Part shown: positions 23,346-34,314 of the stretch, one piece after another
How positions within the stretch are numbered: the stretch's first letter is position 1
How the letters are laid out: every line of letters starts with the position of its first letter
NCBI GenBank assembly: GCA_035578155.1
Contig: JAPWDM010000001.1
Span: 186,001 to 250,000 of the forward strand
Direction of reading: 5' to 3'
Source: Brachynemurus nebulosus
Lineage: Eukaryota; Arthropoda; Insecta; Neuroptera; Myrmeleontidae
DNA: 64,000 bases
Made by a program: the position numbers and the translations under genes
The notes under the pieces: generated by a model
What the model was told of the DNA's origin: nothing
Database searches by the model: none
What the model saw: only the letters and a program-made list of their open reading frames with translations

Positions 23346-24035
23346 AATATCTCGAAAATTCAATTTGATTGGGCGAACAGAAATTTGAGTGGAAGTAAAA
23401 ATGGTGCATTTGCTAAATGGCCTCGAATTTATTGATTGAAGTAGCATTTACGTAGTTTTGACTGCAGGTAATTTAATTAATTTAGAAATGCTTCAGTTGC
23501 AGTTTATGTAAATTAATTATTATTATTAAACTGGATAGTTAATTACAATGTTAATGAAACTGATGATGACTGATTGAATTGTGTGAAGTACAATTTAAAT
23601 TGAAATTCGTAGTAAAAATTAAACTACCATTTCAAATAATTTATTTTTTTTAAAGAAACGCACTATTATCAATTTTTGTAACTGCGTATGACTTTTACCG
23701 ATTTGAGCTGTAAATTTGTCAAAACAGAAAAAAGTTAGCTTCTTTTTTTTAAAGAAGAATACATATTTAAGATACAGCTGTGATAATATCTTCGCATAAC
23801 TTTAATGTCACAACTTTACTGGAAGAATATAAAACATCATGCTGATTACGAAATATATTCTACATAGGAAAAAATAAATATACTTTAGACAAACGGAATT
23901 TTTAGCAGCACATTCACGCTTCGTCGGTTTGTTCTGTCTTTTCTTTTAATCAACATTAAACCATAAAATCATAATGAAATCAAATTATTAGTTAACAAAA
24001 AAATGTCGTTTGCCGTTTTGTTTTTGTTATCCCAG

Positions 24036-24081
24036 TTACCGGTACAACTAACTAAATTCACACAAGTCAACATGGCGGAAG
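24036..24081 (+). CDS. Candidate short exon with start codon
   Basis: A pyrimidine-rich run TTTTGTTTTTGTTATCCCAG ends at 24035 and looks like a splice acceptor. A 46-base stretch follows, holding GTCAACATGGCGGAAG, and then GTACGT, a good donor. The ATG at 24072-24074 has an insect-type start context (CAAC before ATG, G after). The coding part would be only Met-Ala-Glu plus one base. Every element here is short, so chance is a real possibility. No downstream exon was identified. Confidence 0.22.
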
Positions 24082-24760
24082 GTACGTAGGATAGGTATAA
24101 TGAAATAAGCAAAAAAAGAAAAAACTTCAAAGGATTCCAGATAACAAGCTAATTAAAAGTTATTCTTTTCTTTTCATTTGTTGAATTTTTCTAAATTAAA
24201 TTTTAAAAAGAAAGACGTAGCCAAAAAAATACAAAAATTAAGAAATAAACATTTCGGAAATGGAAACCAATTACAAAATTTTTCTGTTACAAAAACTCTA
24301 CTTTCATTTCGGAATATGCCTTTTTTTCATTCACTGTTTTAGTTCATTACTTCTCTCGAACAAAAAAATAAAAAGATATAAAAAGATTGAAAAAAGCAAT
24401 TGTGAAAAGTTTGTTCTTTTATGAAATATATTTTATTGTATGCTATAATATGCTATGATGTTGGCAGAAATTTTTTTGCCATGTGTTATTGAAATGTAGA
24501 GTTTTTTACAACAAATGTTTGTTTCTGCATATACACATACCCAAATGAACTGAATATATTCATACATATATGTATGTATATATTGTGTGTGTGTATGTAT
24601 ATGTTCTTTTTTGATATGTTAAGGTTCAATTACAACAATTAATTTGAAAATTTTAAAAATATAAATTGCGATGGGTGGAAAAGAAAGTGCCTTAAGCATT
24701 TAAAAATTTATCTGCGTGTTGGTGAAAATTTATGTACCTAGCCAAAGTCAGGGCCGTAGG

Positions 24761-25995
24761 CAGTGTTGGACAAGATATCGAATTTCATTATCTAGATAAC
24801 AGATAATAGATAACATAATTTAAATTATCTAGATAAAGATAACAGATAATTAAACCGTTATCTAGATAAAATTTTAGATAACAGATACGATAATATTTAC
24901 AGAAATAATACACGAGTTTAATGTTTATCAAAAACCGATTCGCGGACCGGTGCCGAACCACGAAGATACTCTCTGGTCCGCAGAAAGAGTGTGAATTACA
25001 ACAAATTACAAAAATGTTTAAATAAATCTTTTTGGTGATAAAAATCACATGTTTTGAAATTAATTTTTTTTTACTTACGACTCATGATGCCACGTCTAGC
25101 ACAACAGAGAATAATATTTTTTGTTTTAAAAAAAGAAAACGAAGGAGCTAATTTTTTACCCAATAGTTTTTGAATATAAAATTTCGGGATTTAGCTTCTA
25201 TTATTTACGGCACATGATAATACACGACTAGCGCAATATCGCACAACCATTTTGTTTAAAAAAAAATGGCGGGGTCAACTTGGTGGGAATGGTCAACCTG
25301 GTCAACCTTTCATATACCATGGCCTATATAATGTTATTCTCTATCAATAGCGGGAATCATTCCAAACTAAATGAATTCTATTTATATTTAAAATTAAGGA
25401 GCTGGTTAAGTGTCGATACTTATCTGAATTACATGGTCGTCCAAGTGGTCGGAAAACGACATTTCATATTACATGACTAAATGTTATTGGACGAACTAAC
25501 TAACAATTGAACGAAATGGTTCCAGGCTACAAGAATTCTATTTAAAATTACAGAATTGCTTTTAAACATTTCTCTAACGCTTAAAAAAGTGTCGATATTT
25601 TTCTGAATTACATGGTCGACCAAGCGGTCGGAAAACGACATTTCACATTTCACGACCTAATGCTATTCCAACTAGTGGCCAAAATGATTCCAAACTATAA
25701 GAATTCTCTTTAAAATTAAAGAATTGCTTTTAAACATTTCTCTAATGCTTAAAAAAGTGTCGATATTTTTCTGAATTACATGGTCGACCAAGTGGTCGAG
25801 TATCTATTTTTTTTTTTTTTTTTTTTCAAAAAAAATCAAGAAATATTGTCGTTATCTTATCTTTTTCCTTCGCTTAATAAAAAGATAAGATAAAAGATAA
25901 CTTATTTTAAAAATATCTAGATAAAAGATAATAGATAACGAAAACGTTATCTAGATAAAATTTCAGATAACGTTATCTAGATAAGCACAACGTTG
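24761..25995. mobile_element. hAT-like element nested in HSE-array element
   Basis: The ends are CAGTGTTGGACAAG and, reverse complemented, CAACGTTGTGCTTATC. The flanks GCCGTAGG (24753-24760) and GCCGTAGA (25996-26003) form a 7-of-8 TSD, and the equivalent site in copy B (42540-42550) is uninterrupted. Terminal zones repeat TTATCTAGATAA-type palindromes many times (24790-24880 and 25850-25985). The middle holds ~170-bp satellite units. There is no transposase; the open frames at 24788-25480 are not supported. Confidence 0.75.
25300..25800 (+). repeat. ~170-bp satellite-like tandem units inside hAT element
   Basis: The word CTGAATTACATGGTCG recurs at 25424, 25603 and 25771, spacings of 179 and 168 bp. 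Each unit continues with GGTCGGAAAACGACATTTCA, a CCTAATG/ACTAAATG block and ATGATTCCAAACTA. The same unit forms the array at 55640-56229. Confidence 0.8.
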
Positions 25996-26859
25996 GCCGT
26001 AGATAATATTGTCTTAAGGTCTGGTAGCCTCTAAATATTTTAAAATTTTATTGCATACATATATGCACCTATTCTGCATACGTAATATGCAAAATGCAAA
26101 TGTAAAATGAGCAACGTAAAATTCTAGAATATTCTAATCGTCAGCTAGCAGAGACATCAAAAAACAAACTTCACTGTTGAATTGGTCACTAAAAATGATA
26201 TTAAGCAACACAGTTTGATAAAAATTCTAAGATATCGAAAAATCAATTACAGCATTTAATTGGTCATTGAAAAAGAGGCCAAACAGCGTATCTTGACAAA
26301 TGTTCTGGAATATTCTATTCGTCAACTAGCAAAGATACCCAAAAACAGATGTCGGCATTGAATTGGTCACTTAAAAAGAGACCAAATAGCACATTTTGGC
26401 AAATATTCTAGAATATTCTATTTATCAACTAACAAAGATATTGAAAAATCGATTTCACAATTTAATTGGTCATCGGGTAAAAGACCAAATATCATATTTT
26501 GATAATTGTTCTAGAATATGCGAAAATTTTTCTCAAATTGCGCTGCTTAATCTAATTGTTAGTAACCAATTCAATAGTGAAGTCTGTTTTTTTATATCTC
26601 TGCTAGTTGGTGAGTAGAATATTCTAGAATTTTTGCCAGTTTCCACTATTTAGCGTCTTTTACGCTGATGAATTCGATGTTGAAGTTCTGGGGTTCAAAT
26701 AACATTTATCAACCCCCATCATAAAAGTTTAACGACGTCCCTGACCTTCCAATTTTACGTACTTTCCCTTAAATTTGCACCGACTTTAATTTGCGACGAA
26801 AATTTGACGAAAATTAACTTGCGGGACTTAAAACAAATTCCGTACAAAAATATAACAAC

Positions 26860-27280
26860 TTATTGCACTTATTGCACAAACTAATTTTTATAATTGGAAA
26901 TTCACTATGTTATGCAGGATGCTGCGACAGTGGTATATAGGGCGACTATTTATAAAAGTTAGTTTTTCTTGGAAACTAGTTGACATAGAATAATAGTTTA
27001 AAGACCTTTTTTATGTAATTTTGTCTCCTCTTTCCAATGGTGTAAACAAAAATTTTGAATCTTGGGAAATTATTCCAAAAAGCTCGTTTTTTGAGCTTCC
27101 AGACGTCGGACGTGTCTGAAAAATATTAGCGGGTAAAAAACCACAATTTTTTTTCCAGATTATTTTAGTTTACATCTTTAGGATAAATTAAAAAAAAAAA
27201 TTACTACGGTTACTGCTATGCTTTTGGTCGATAATCACTTTTAAAGATTTTTTGTTTATCGATTAAAAAATGTCTCAAAA
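26860..27280. repeat. Fragment of the CAGGGGTCGGCAACTT hAT family
   Basis: TATGCAGGATGCTGCGACAG, GAAACTAGTTGACATAGAAT and TCTCCTCTTTCCAATGGTGT match 15490-15620. The ends are missing. The remaining sequence up to 27740 shows nothing further. Confidence 0.6.
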
Positions 27281-27849
27281 TTTAAGTCTAACAAAGCATT
27301 ACATAGAAACATGAAGTGATAATTAACCAAGTTTATTTTTCCTGTAATCTCCTGACTTTTCTGAACATTTTCATAAAAAAATTATTGCTTTATGTTAAAT
27401 ATTATAGAAGTTATAGATTTATTAATATAATAACGTCACCGAAAGTGATACCATGGAAATATCATTTTAACCCTATTTTGCTAAATTTCAAAAATTCATA
27501 ACTTGAAAACTATTTGAGATAATTTTTTTAAATTTTGTAGAGATGATTAGGATGGTTAAATAAACAAATAAAAAAATTTTCAGCTAAATCTGAGGTCATG
27601 GGTGACATTTTATGTTTTTATTGGATGATTTGAAATGAAATGACCCGCTTACTATTATGGGCGCAAGCTAAAAAGAACTTTTTTATCTACATCTGCATTT
27701 ATCTTTGTCTATCATATTAATAAATAGAAATTTACTCACTCACTCATAAAAAAACATAATTCCTTGGTTTGGTTGGTAACTATGGAAATAATACAATTTG
27801 TGTTCCCTTCACCTCAGTTTCTGGGGGTATTTTGAGCTTGCTCCCATAA
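27281..27849. other. AT-rich DNA, no gene seen
   Basis: The only simple pattern is a CACTCACTCACT tract near 27735. The 61-codon frame at 27316 has no domain. Confidence 0.45.
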
Positions 27850-28015
27850 TACTTTTGCTATAGAACGTCTCTGATCTTACTACTATTACTATTATAGGTA
27901 AAGAATCGCTATAACCTTTCTACTTCTGGTACAGAATCGCTGTAACCTTACTACTTTTGTGATAAAACTGCTGTGATATTGTTACTTTTGGTATAAAAAT
28001 CTGATGGATAAAATA
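27850..28015. repeat. ~36-bp minisatellite, third cluster
   Basis: Four to five degenerate units have the form AGAATCGCTGTAACCTTACT followed by ACTTTTG. They match the blocks at 8760-8836 and 10829-11010, and the exit sequence ATGGATAAAATATTACT is also shared. Confidence 0.65.
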
Positions 28016-28071
28016 TTACTCATTATCATTTTGAGAAACGTTGATATAAAGCTATTCTACATCATTATAGC

Positions 28072-28496
28072 GAGGGGCGCAACAACTACAAATTTGCAAG
28101 GGGGTCCAACCAAAATTTGAATAACCCAATTTTTTGACAACGCAATTCTCTGATAACATTGGTATTGTAATATAATAAAAGTGGTATTTTGCGAAGTAAA
28201 ATATCTGTTTATTATTTACAAATATGGAATACCATAAAGTAACGCTCATATCTATTAATATTATAAAGGGTGCGAGCAGGCACGAGCTTTTGAAATTATA
28301 TTGGAAAATATTAACCAAAATGCCGTCTCCGAAAATTCGGTTTTCAAATAAAAAATATCAGTAGACCACTAAAAATTTTACTTTTTAATATAAATAAAAT
28401 AAATTGAAGGAAAATTCACGTAATTTTATGAGGGGTCCTTGTAATTTTAGGGAGGGGGGTCCGGACCCCTTAAACCCTCCGGTTGTTGCGCCCCTG
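28072..28496. mobile_element. hAT MITE
   Basis: The ends are GAGGGGCGCAACAAC and, reverse complemented, CAGGGGCGCAACAAC. The flanks ATTATAGC (28064-28071) and ACTATAGC (28497-28504) form a 7-of-8 TSD. A G-rich subterminal run (GGAGGGGGGTCCGGACCCC) sits near 28451. The 425-bp interior is non-coding; the 88-codon minus frame across it is incidental. Confidence 0.75.
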
Positions 28497-28504
28497 ACTA
28501 TAGC

Positions 28505-29385
28505 ACATGACGTGTCTTTCAGAAATTTTGTAACTATTTTTTGGGTGGGTATGTTCTGTAAATGAACCTTAATATTTGTAGTTGAAAATAAATAAATTTT
28601 TTATAAGTATTTAGCTCTTCATACTGTCTGTAACATGTTACATTTTTTAAAATTTTTATATTATCCTCGATGGCTGTTTTATTTTACGAGTATAATGATG
28701 TAATAAGGTATGTGCTTTTTCTCATGACCCATTTCCATTTCCATATATTTTTTTTTTGGTACAACATATTACAAATATATATTTTTTGCCACATTCAAAT
28801 TTATAGAAAAATTCTTCTATTATTTGCTTTTCATACGTTATTATTATATTTCTTTGTTGTAAACAATATTAAACTTTATTATTGTTGTATGTTGTGCATA
28901 ATTTCGTATCTCAAACATTAGACGTGGTTGTGATTGTCCAATTTTGTGTTATGTTTTTTGACGAGATTTAAAAAGTTTTGCTATTTTTTTTCTTATGATT
29001 ATAAAGACTTCAGTATTGATTGCAAAAGTTATATTTATCTCTTACTTGCAAGTAGGTTAGTCTTATTATTCACTTATTGATTACACGAAAGGTTTGTACT
29101 TTTTCGAATAAATTTTTTAACACGCTGCATTATCACTAAAATGTAACGAAAATTGGTTGTCTAGTAATTTAACGAGAAGAACTGTCAGCTATCAAAAATA
29201 TGACAGTATTTTGTCAGTTATTTTGTTCTATAGTGATAACGCTGAATAAAATTTAAAATGCCTAAATGAGTGGTTAAACAAAAAGTTTGATTTTTCAATT
29301 TCAAATATTGTAACTGTTTCTCGCATTAGAGAGAATACCAATACACATAGGTGGTTGAATGGTTATTGGATTGGGGCGTGTGTTA
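28505..29385. other. AT-rich DNA, no gene seen
   Basis: A plus-strand frame at 28670-28921 is Phe/Tyr/Ile-rich from T-rich sequence and has no domain. Confidence 0.45.
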
Positions 29386-29391
29386 AACAAT

Positions 29392-29463
29392 GGATTGTTG
29401 GTCTAGTGGCAAGACACCTGGCTAGTTACCGGTAGATCCTGGGTTCGATTCCCGGACAATCAA
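29392..29463 (+). tRNA. tRNA-Thr(AGT)-like gene, possibly decayed or a SINE head
   Basis: A 72-base cloverleaf can be drawn. The acceptor stem pairs at 6 of 7 positions (first pair G-A). The D stem is GTCT/AGAC. The anticodon stem pairs at 4 of 5 positions, with loop CTAGTTA, giving anticodon AGT. The T stem CTGGG/CCCGG pairs fully, with loop TTCGATT. The internal pol III promoter is intact: A box TGGTCTAGTGG and B box GGTTCGATTCC. A T6 terminator follows at 29473-29478. The two mismatches argue for a decayed gene or a tRNA-derived SINE; no SINE body was recognised. Confidence 0.55.
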
Positions 29464-29472
29464 GTTTGATAA

Positions 29473-29478
29473 TTTTTT
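29473..29478 (+). terminator. Pol III T-run terminator
   Basis: Six T residues lie 10 bases after the discriminator base of the tRNA-like gene. Confidence 0.5.
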
Positions 29479-29479
29479 C

Positions 29480-30888
29480 AATCACTTTGTAATTTTTAAT
29501 TTAATAAACAGTTTGATAATTCTTGGTATTTAGTAAAAGTCGAACTTTATTTTAATTGAAGAAAAATAACGGGAAGTCATTAAAAGGGACAAGTATCGAC
29601 TTGGTGATAATGCAGCGCGAATATTCAGTGGTTGTTTTTCTTTTCCTGCTTCCATTCGGAAAAATGCAATCGAGTGGACAAGAAGACGGCAAGGGTATGG
29701 GGTATTCAAATCGGAATTAATTTTTGCGTTTAATTCATACTCAGTAAAACTATTCATATACTAAAGCCGTGGCGCGCACTACTCAGCCATTGCCAAGAAA
29801 AAAATTCTAAAGTTTAAACAAAAAAATATTTTTTATTACAATTTGATAATCCATTATGACTAATTTAAAAAAAAAAAAAAAAAAAAAACAAATTGAAAAT
29901 TTAATTAAAAATTTACAAAATTGTTTGCAAGTAACTGAAGAAGCGGTCTTCTCCAATCTTTTCAAGGACGACAAGTATGCATGGTTTGCGTCAAAATTAT
30001 CCGAATACCAAGAAATATTTATGAATGTATAAATGAAGTTTGTTTTTCAAAAGAAATTCTAAGCACACTTTACTTTTGTAAAAAGGGGATTATCAACAAC
30101 ATTAGTGTTTTTCTTGTTTCTATGATAATTATCATTCAAGTTCTTGTATTGTTAAAGTTGAATGATTAAAATTTTCGATTGTGAAATTTTTTCAGTGTAT
30201 CAAAAATAAAATGACAGGGGACAGTGTATGCACACAGGTATTAAGCATGTTGAGCATACTGACATAAGCATATTTACATCTACATGAGCATCGTCTCACA
30301 ATTTGGAGCAAGGAGCCAATGCTGTTTTTATACCTACATAATACGTATGTCAATTATTTATTTAAAAATGTGAATGGAAACTGCATAAAAATTTTTCATG
30401 AGCATAGCCAATGTTGAGATTTAGCTTTTAATTTAAATAATGTTATCATTTTGTTCAATGCTATACGGAAAATGTTGCAAATACGTGGGTGTATTAATGG
30501 AATAAAACAAAGTAATGAATTTGACACATTTATTATTCTGCGTACAAACACCTACATATAGGATAAATGCTACCCGCCATTTGAAAGTTGATGAATAGTG
30601 GAGAATCACGTTAAAAGATAAAGTAACACTATTTTGTATCATCGCTCGGTCTGTCGGTAATATTTTAAACAATGGCGTAATTTTATGAATCAAATAACTT
30701 CTCTCAGTAGGTATATCTTATTCCGTCCATTATATAATATACATAGCGTGTCTATGGGTACATCTACTACAGTGGCGTGAAATTAAATTCAAATAGTTGC
30801 TAATTAACGTGATTATTAAATTAAAATAAATAAATAAATAAATAAATTACTCATGTGAAATTTGCAGCCAATGACGAGCATATCTGTA
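29480..30888. other. No gene seen; simple repeats
   Basis: An A-run occurs at 29869-29888 and an (AAAT)n tract at about 30822-30845. ACAGTGGCGTG at 30771-30781 looks like a lone hAT-type end (compare 59762) without a partner. Short frames here show no domain. Confidence 0.45.
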
Positions 30889-31123
30889 GAGTAGGGGAGA
30901 GGTGTGTCAATAGTAACAAAAAAAATAAAACGCCGTGAGCAGCGGAGCCCCATCACGAAAGTCGAATTTTTCCTTTCATCTTCGGTATTGAATGTCTACA
31001 AGCGAAATGTAATTGAAAGTCCACAAGCGATTTGCCATTTTGATGGTTTCAAAACTGACGATGAGTGTCCGGTTGATCGGGGATTAAAAAAAAGGTTTTA
31101 AGTTTTTAAGGGCTGAATTTCAA

Positions 31124-32161
31124 TAGGGGAGAGCGGGGCTATGCCGTACACTTAAGGGAGAGCTGTTATTGTTCATCTAATATCGAGTATAAAATTATAA
31201 GAAAATTAGCAATATATAATTTGGACAATTGGCTACTGATTTCACACAAAGAAATTTGAATTATTCCACTGTTTGTTTACATATTTAAATTAAATTACAA
31301 AAAAGTGTCTCTGTACGAAATAGCCCCGGGGGTCGGAACTATTCCGTACGGTAGGAGGCGCTATACCGTACAGTAAAAAAATCATCTTGTTAAGGAAGTA
31401 AATAAGAGTAATGCAATAAATTATTGTAAAAAAATCATCTTGTTAAGGAAGTAAATAAGAGTAATGCAATAAATTATTGTAGAAAACACATTTTATTATT
31501 TATTGTCGACTCAACTAAGAAACAACATAACGTAACTTGTATTATCGGTATATTTAGTTCAGCTTATAAAAGTATAAAAAGTGTTAGGTTAACTTTTATC
31601 AAAAAAAGGGATAAATTTTAGAGAACGAAAGTATTTTATTTAAAGTTTATACATTTAAACAAAAATCACAAGTAAAATTATTTGCAGACTCAGCAGACTT
31701 TATTGTATTTCCTGCATCAACTACAATTTATTAATGTTATCATATTAAACCATTTGGGGCTAAGTCGTACACTTCTGTACGGTTTAGCCCCATCCTGTAC
31801 CTTGTGGGAGTTTCATAACCTAACCTCAAATTCCGTCGCCTAACTAGTCTTCACTAGTGATCAAGAGAGAGCTTAAGAAAAGTAATTTCTCATGATCTTA
31901 TCGCTATTAGCCCATAAGTAAAGGTTCTCCACCCAACTCTTATTTGGCAGTGCCCCAAAATTATAAGAGAAATAATAAAAACAAGTTTTTTCACCGTCAT
32001 ATTGGCATTTATACGCACAGCGGAACGAACTCAATCCTGTGATTTTCCGCGGTCAGGCGCTAGGTTGCGACAACGATTGGACTTGTCTAGCTTGAAATCT
32101 AGACACGAAAAATGAGTGTACGGTTTAGCCTCGCTGTACGGTATAGCCACGCTCTCCCCTA
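31124..32161 (+). mobile_element. TAGGGGAGAGCG element, copy 1 (TA-flanked, non-coding)
   Basis: The ends read TAGGGGAGAGCGGGGCTATG and, reverse complemented, TAGGGGAGAGCGTGGCTATA, each followed by CCGTAC. A second copy at 48657-49642 is closely similar throughout. The terminal word GGCTATACCGTAC is repeated internally in both orientations: near 31313, 31338, 31359, 31757-31800 and 32118-32150. No reading frame is preserved between copies, so this is a non-autonomous element. It is nested inside the element at 30892-34305. Confidence 0.8.
31376..31482 (+). repeat. ~54-bp tandem duplication, two copies
   Basis: The block AAAAATCATCTTGTTAAGGA to AATAAATTATTGTA occurs twice back to back. The copy of this element at 48657-49642 has it once (48903-48955), so the duplication happened after the two copies separated. 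Confidence 0.85.
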
Positions 32162-32579
32162 AATTTCAATTTTACACCGATAGCAGTTAGCAGGGAAAAA
32201 GCCAACACAATTCGTACGAAAGCATTCCTACCCATGCTTATCCGCCAATTGCCTTTGTGTTTTATTTTTAAGTCTTAAAAAAGGACCTTAAATAGTAGAC
32301 TAGAAGGCCTTTATGAAGGTATTTTTTCTTTCCAAAAAAATCCAAAATTTCTATTTTATAAATAATAATAAAAATTCAAAATTTCTAATTTATAAATAAA
32401 CAGTGACTTTAATAACATTTTCAAATTACTTAATATGTATGTATTTCATTTGTTAAAAAATTGTATTCACTTTTTTTTAAATTTTTTAGAATTACTATTC
32501 GCCTACTTGTATTTAGAATAAAAGTAATGCATTTAAAACACATTTAACAATAGCATTAAATTCCGATGTAAAAATGGAA

Positions 32580-33110
32580 GAAGTGGGGGGAAAAGTAATG
32601 TGGACTCCTTAAAAGGTACTAGCTGGATACTAACTGAATACAGGTACAAAATTTCAGCCCTCTAGGTTTCCTTAGAGAGTCTCTAGACGTGTTAGAAAAC
32701 AAGCAAAAAAATGAAGGAAATATTGGCGTAAAAATCGTGGGGGTAAGGGTTAAAAGTTGAAACCCCCAAAAAACAGTGTCTGGCTATTAGCTTAACCTGT
32801 ACACAAAATTTCAGCCCTCTAGGTTTATTTGGGTGACCTGTGCGAGTGGTACAAACTTCGAAAACGTCGAAAATGCATGAAATTGTAGCTTAAAAATGAG
32901 GGGGGTGGGGGTAAAATATTAAAACCTCCAAAAAGCACAACCTAGGTACGAATTTTATCAACACTCCAAATTTCAACCCTCTACGTTAATTCTGGGGGGC
33001 TGGGGGCCTGTTAGATCCAGCGAAAATCGTTTTTCCCCCCTCTACTCCCATCAAATCATCCTAGGAAGCTGAATTTTGGATATGTTGTAGATAATTGACC
33101 GAAACATTAT
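32580..33110 (+). repeat. G-rich ~150-bp degenerate tandem repeat
   Basis: Three to four diverged units carry GGGGGTAAGGGTTAAA, TTGAAACCCCCAAAA, AAAATTTCAGCCCTCTAGGT and TGTTAGATCCAGCGAAAA. It is the same family as 14885-15262, and this copy lacks the hAT insertion. Confidence 0.75.
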
Positions 33111-33129
33111 TTAAAACCGGTTTGGAAAA

Positions 33130-33132
<3 letters not shown>

Positions 33133-33202
<70 letters not shown>
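33133..33202. repeat. (TA)n microsatellite
   Basis: About 70 bp of TA repeat. The Tyr-Ile frame across it is an artefact. Confidence 0.95.
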
Positions 33203-33206
<4 letters not shown>

Positions 33207-34314
33207 CATTTTTTTTTCTACATATTCGTGTTCTACGGGTCCGAAAACGGATAGCGCCCCTACTCTCGCCTCTCGCAGCTCTTATCGTATAGACTGTATA
33301 AGTCTAATTTTTCGGAGAAAATTCGACTAAAAATATACAGGCTAGTAACTTTGTATTTATTAATCACAGAGAATTGTATTTTTGGTACAAGATACGGGCG
33401 TTTTTTAAGTTTTAAATGAGCTGCACAAAAATACTCTATGTTGACTAATAATTAAAATAACTCCTATTAAAATAATAATTAAAATAACTAATTTATGTGG
33501 ACCAAAATGTAATGTTACAATCGTCACCAACAGAGGATCAATTGTTACAGGGCTTAGGTTCAATTGTAACACTCATTATTTAGTTGAATTTACACGTTAG
33601 TTATTATAATTAATCCAGTTTTAAAAATTCTTCCTTACATATTGAGTAAGAAAGATGACAAATAACATAGTTTCAAGCAACAGCTCTGAATTTTTTCTCT
33701 TTCTATTACTCTTTTAGCGGAATTCATATATACATCATTGAATATAGTTTCTATCCTAGTTTTTCGTTTTGCATATTATAAGCATTTTTTTTAATCCCAT
33801 TGATGGAAGATTTTTGTTGCTGCTTTATTATTCGATTCATACCTAAAATATAAAGTTTAATTTTGTTCAACTAAAATTTTTTGTCAGTTGTACATGTTAC
33901 AATCGACACTACTGAATTTGTTACAATTGTTCCACCGCTGTTTCATATTATAAAAAAAATTCATAAAATATTAATTAGGATTAAAAAAGCTAAGCTACCT
34001 TTCTGATAATATTATTTGATTCATTGTGTTTCCAATAAAATCATTTTTCTTCCAATTGATGGGGTATTTACTTCAAAAATCAAAAAATTGTTAACGCACT
34101 CAAAATTTGCGATTAGCTTATATAAACACATTTGATATTGCTGAGAGAAAATCGCCGGATGATATTAACTGAAAGTTTTGTCAGTAAAGCACAACTTTAG
34201 AAGCCACTTTATGATATGTAATACTATTCAATAGGATTGATAGATGTCTCGCAAATTTTGAAGTTACCATTATACCTCTGTTACTACTGACACACCTCTC
34301 CCCTAAGTCAACGT

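Larger units (their letters stand above)
24711..26690 (+). mobile_element. HSE-array element, copy A, split by a hAT insertion
   Basis: The left end (GTGTTGGTGAAAATTTATGT, then AGTCAGGGCCGTAG) and the body match 41686-42595 in reverse. After the inserted hAT, the body resumes with GGCCGTAGATAATATTGTCT. From 26120 to 26630 it carries ~100-bp units, each with an imperfect or perfect heat-shock element. Perfect trimers (TTCnnGAAnnTTC or the reverse) are at 26122-26134, 26303-26315, 26406-26418 and 26617-26629. The last unit is inverted. No inverted terminal repeat was identified, so the class is unknown. Confidence 0.65.
30892..34305. mobile_element. Large TAGGGGAGA-ended element with nested element
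   Basis: The ends read TAGGGGAGAGGTGTGTCAAT and, reverse complemented, TAGGGGAGAGGTGTGTCAGT, followed by AGTAAC. TA at each end is the likely target site, as in Tc1/mariner-like elements. The subterminal word (GTTAC, GTGTCA and spellings of TTACAATTG) is repeated inside at 33514, 33539, 33561, 33896 and 33917. The interior also holds a nested element (31124-32161), a G-rich tandem repeat (32580-33110) and a (TA)n tract. No transposase was recognised; the 65-codon frame at 30904 is not supported. Confidence 0.65.

Noticed and set aside
25300..25800. Regular direct repeats considered as a CRISPR array
   Set aside because: Unit length (~170 bp), eukaryotic context and lack of short constant repeat plus unique spacer rule it out.
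33095..33292. 65-codon frame with a Tyr-Ile run
   Set aside because: It is a translation of the (TA)n microsatellite.
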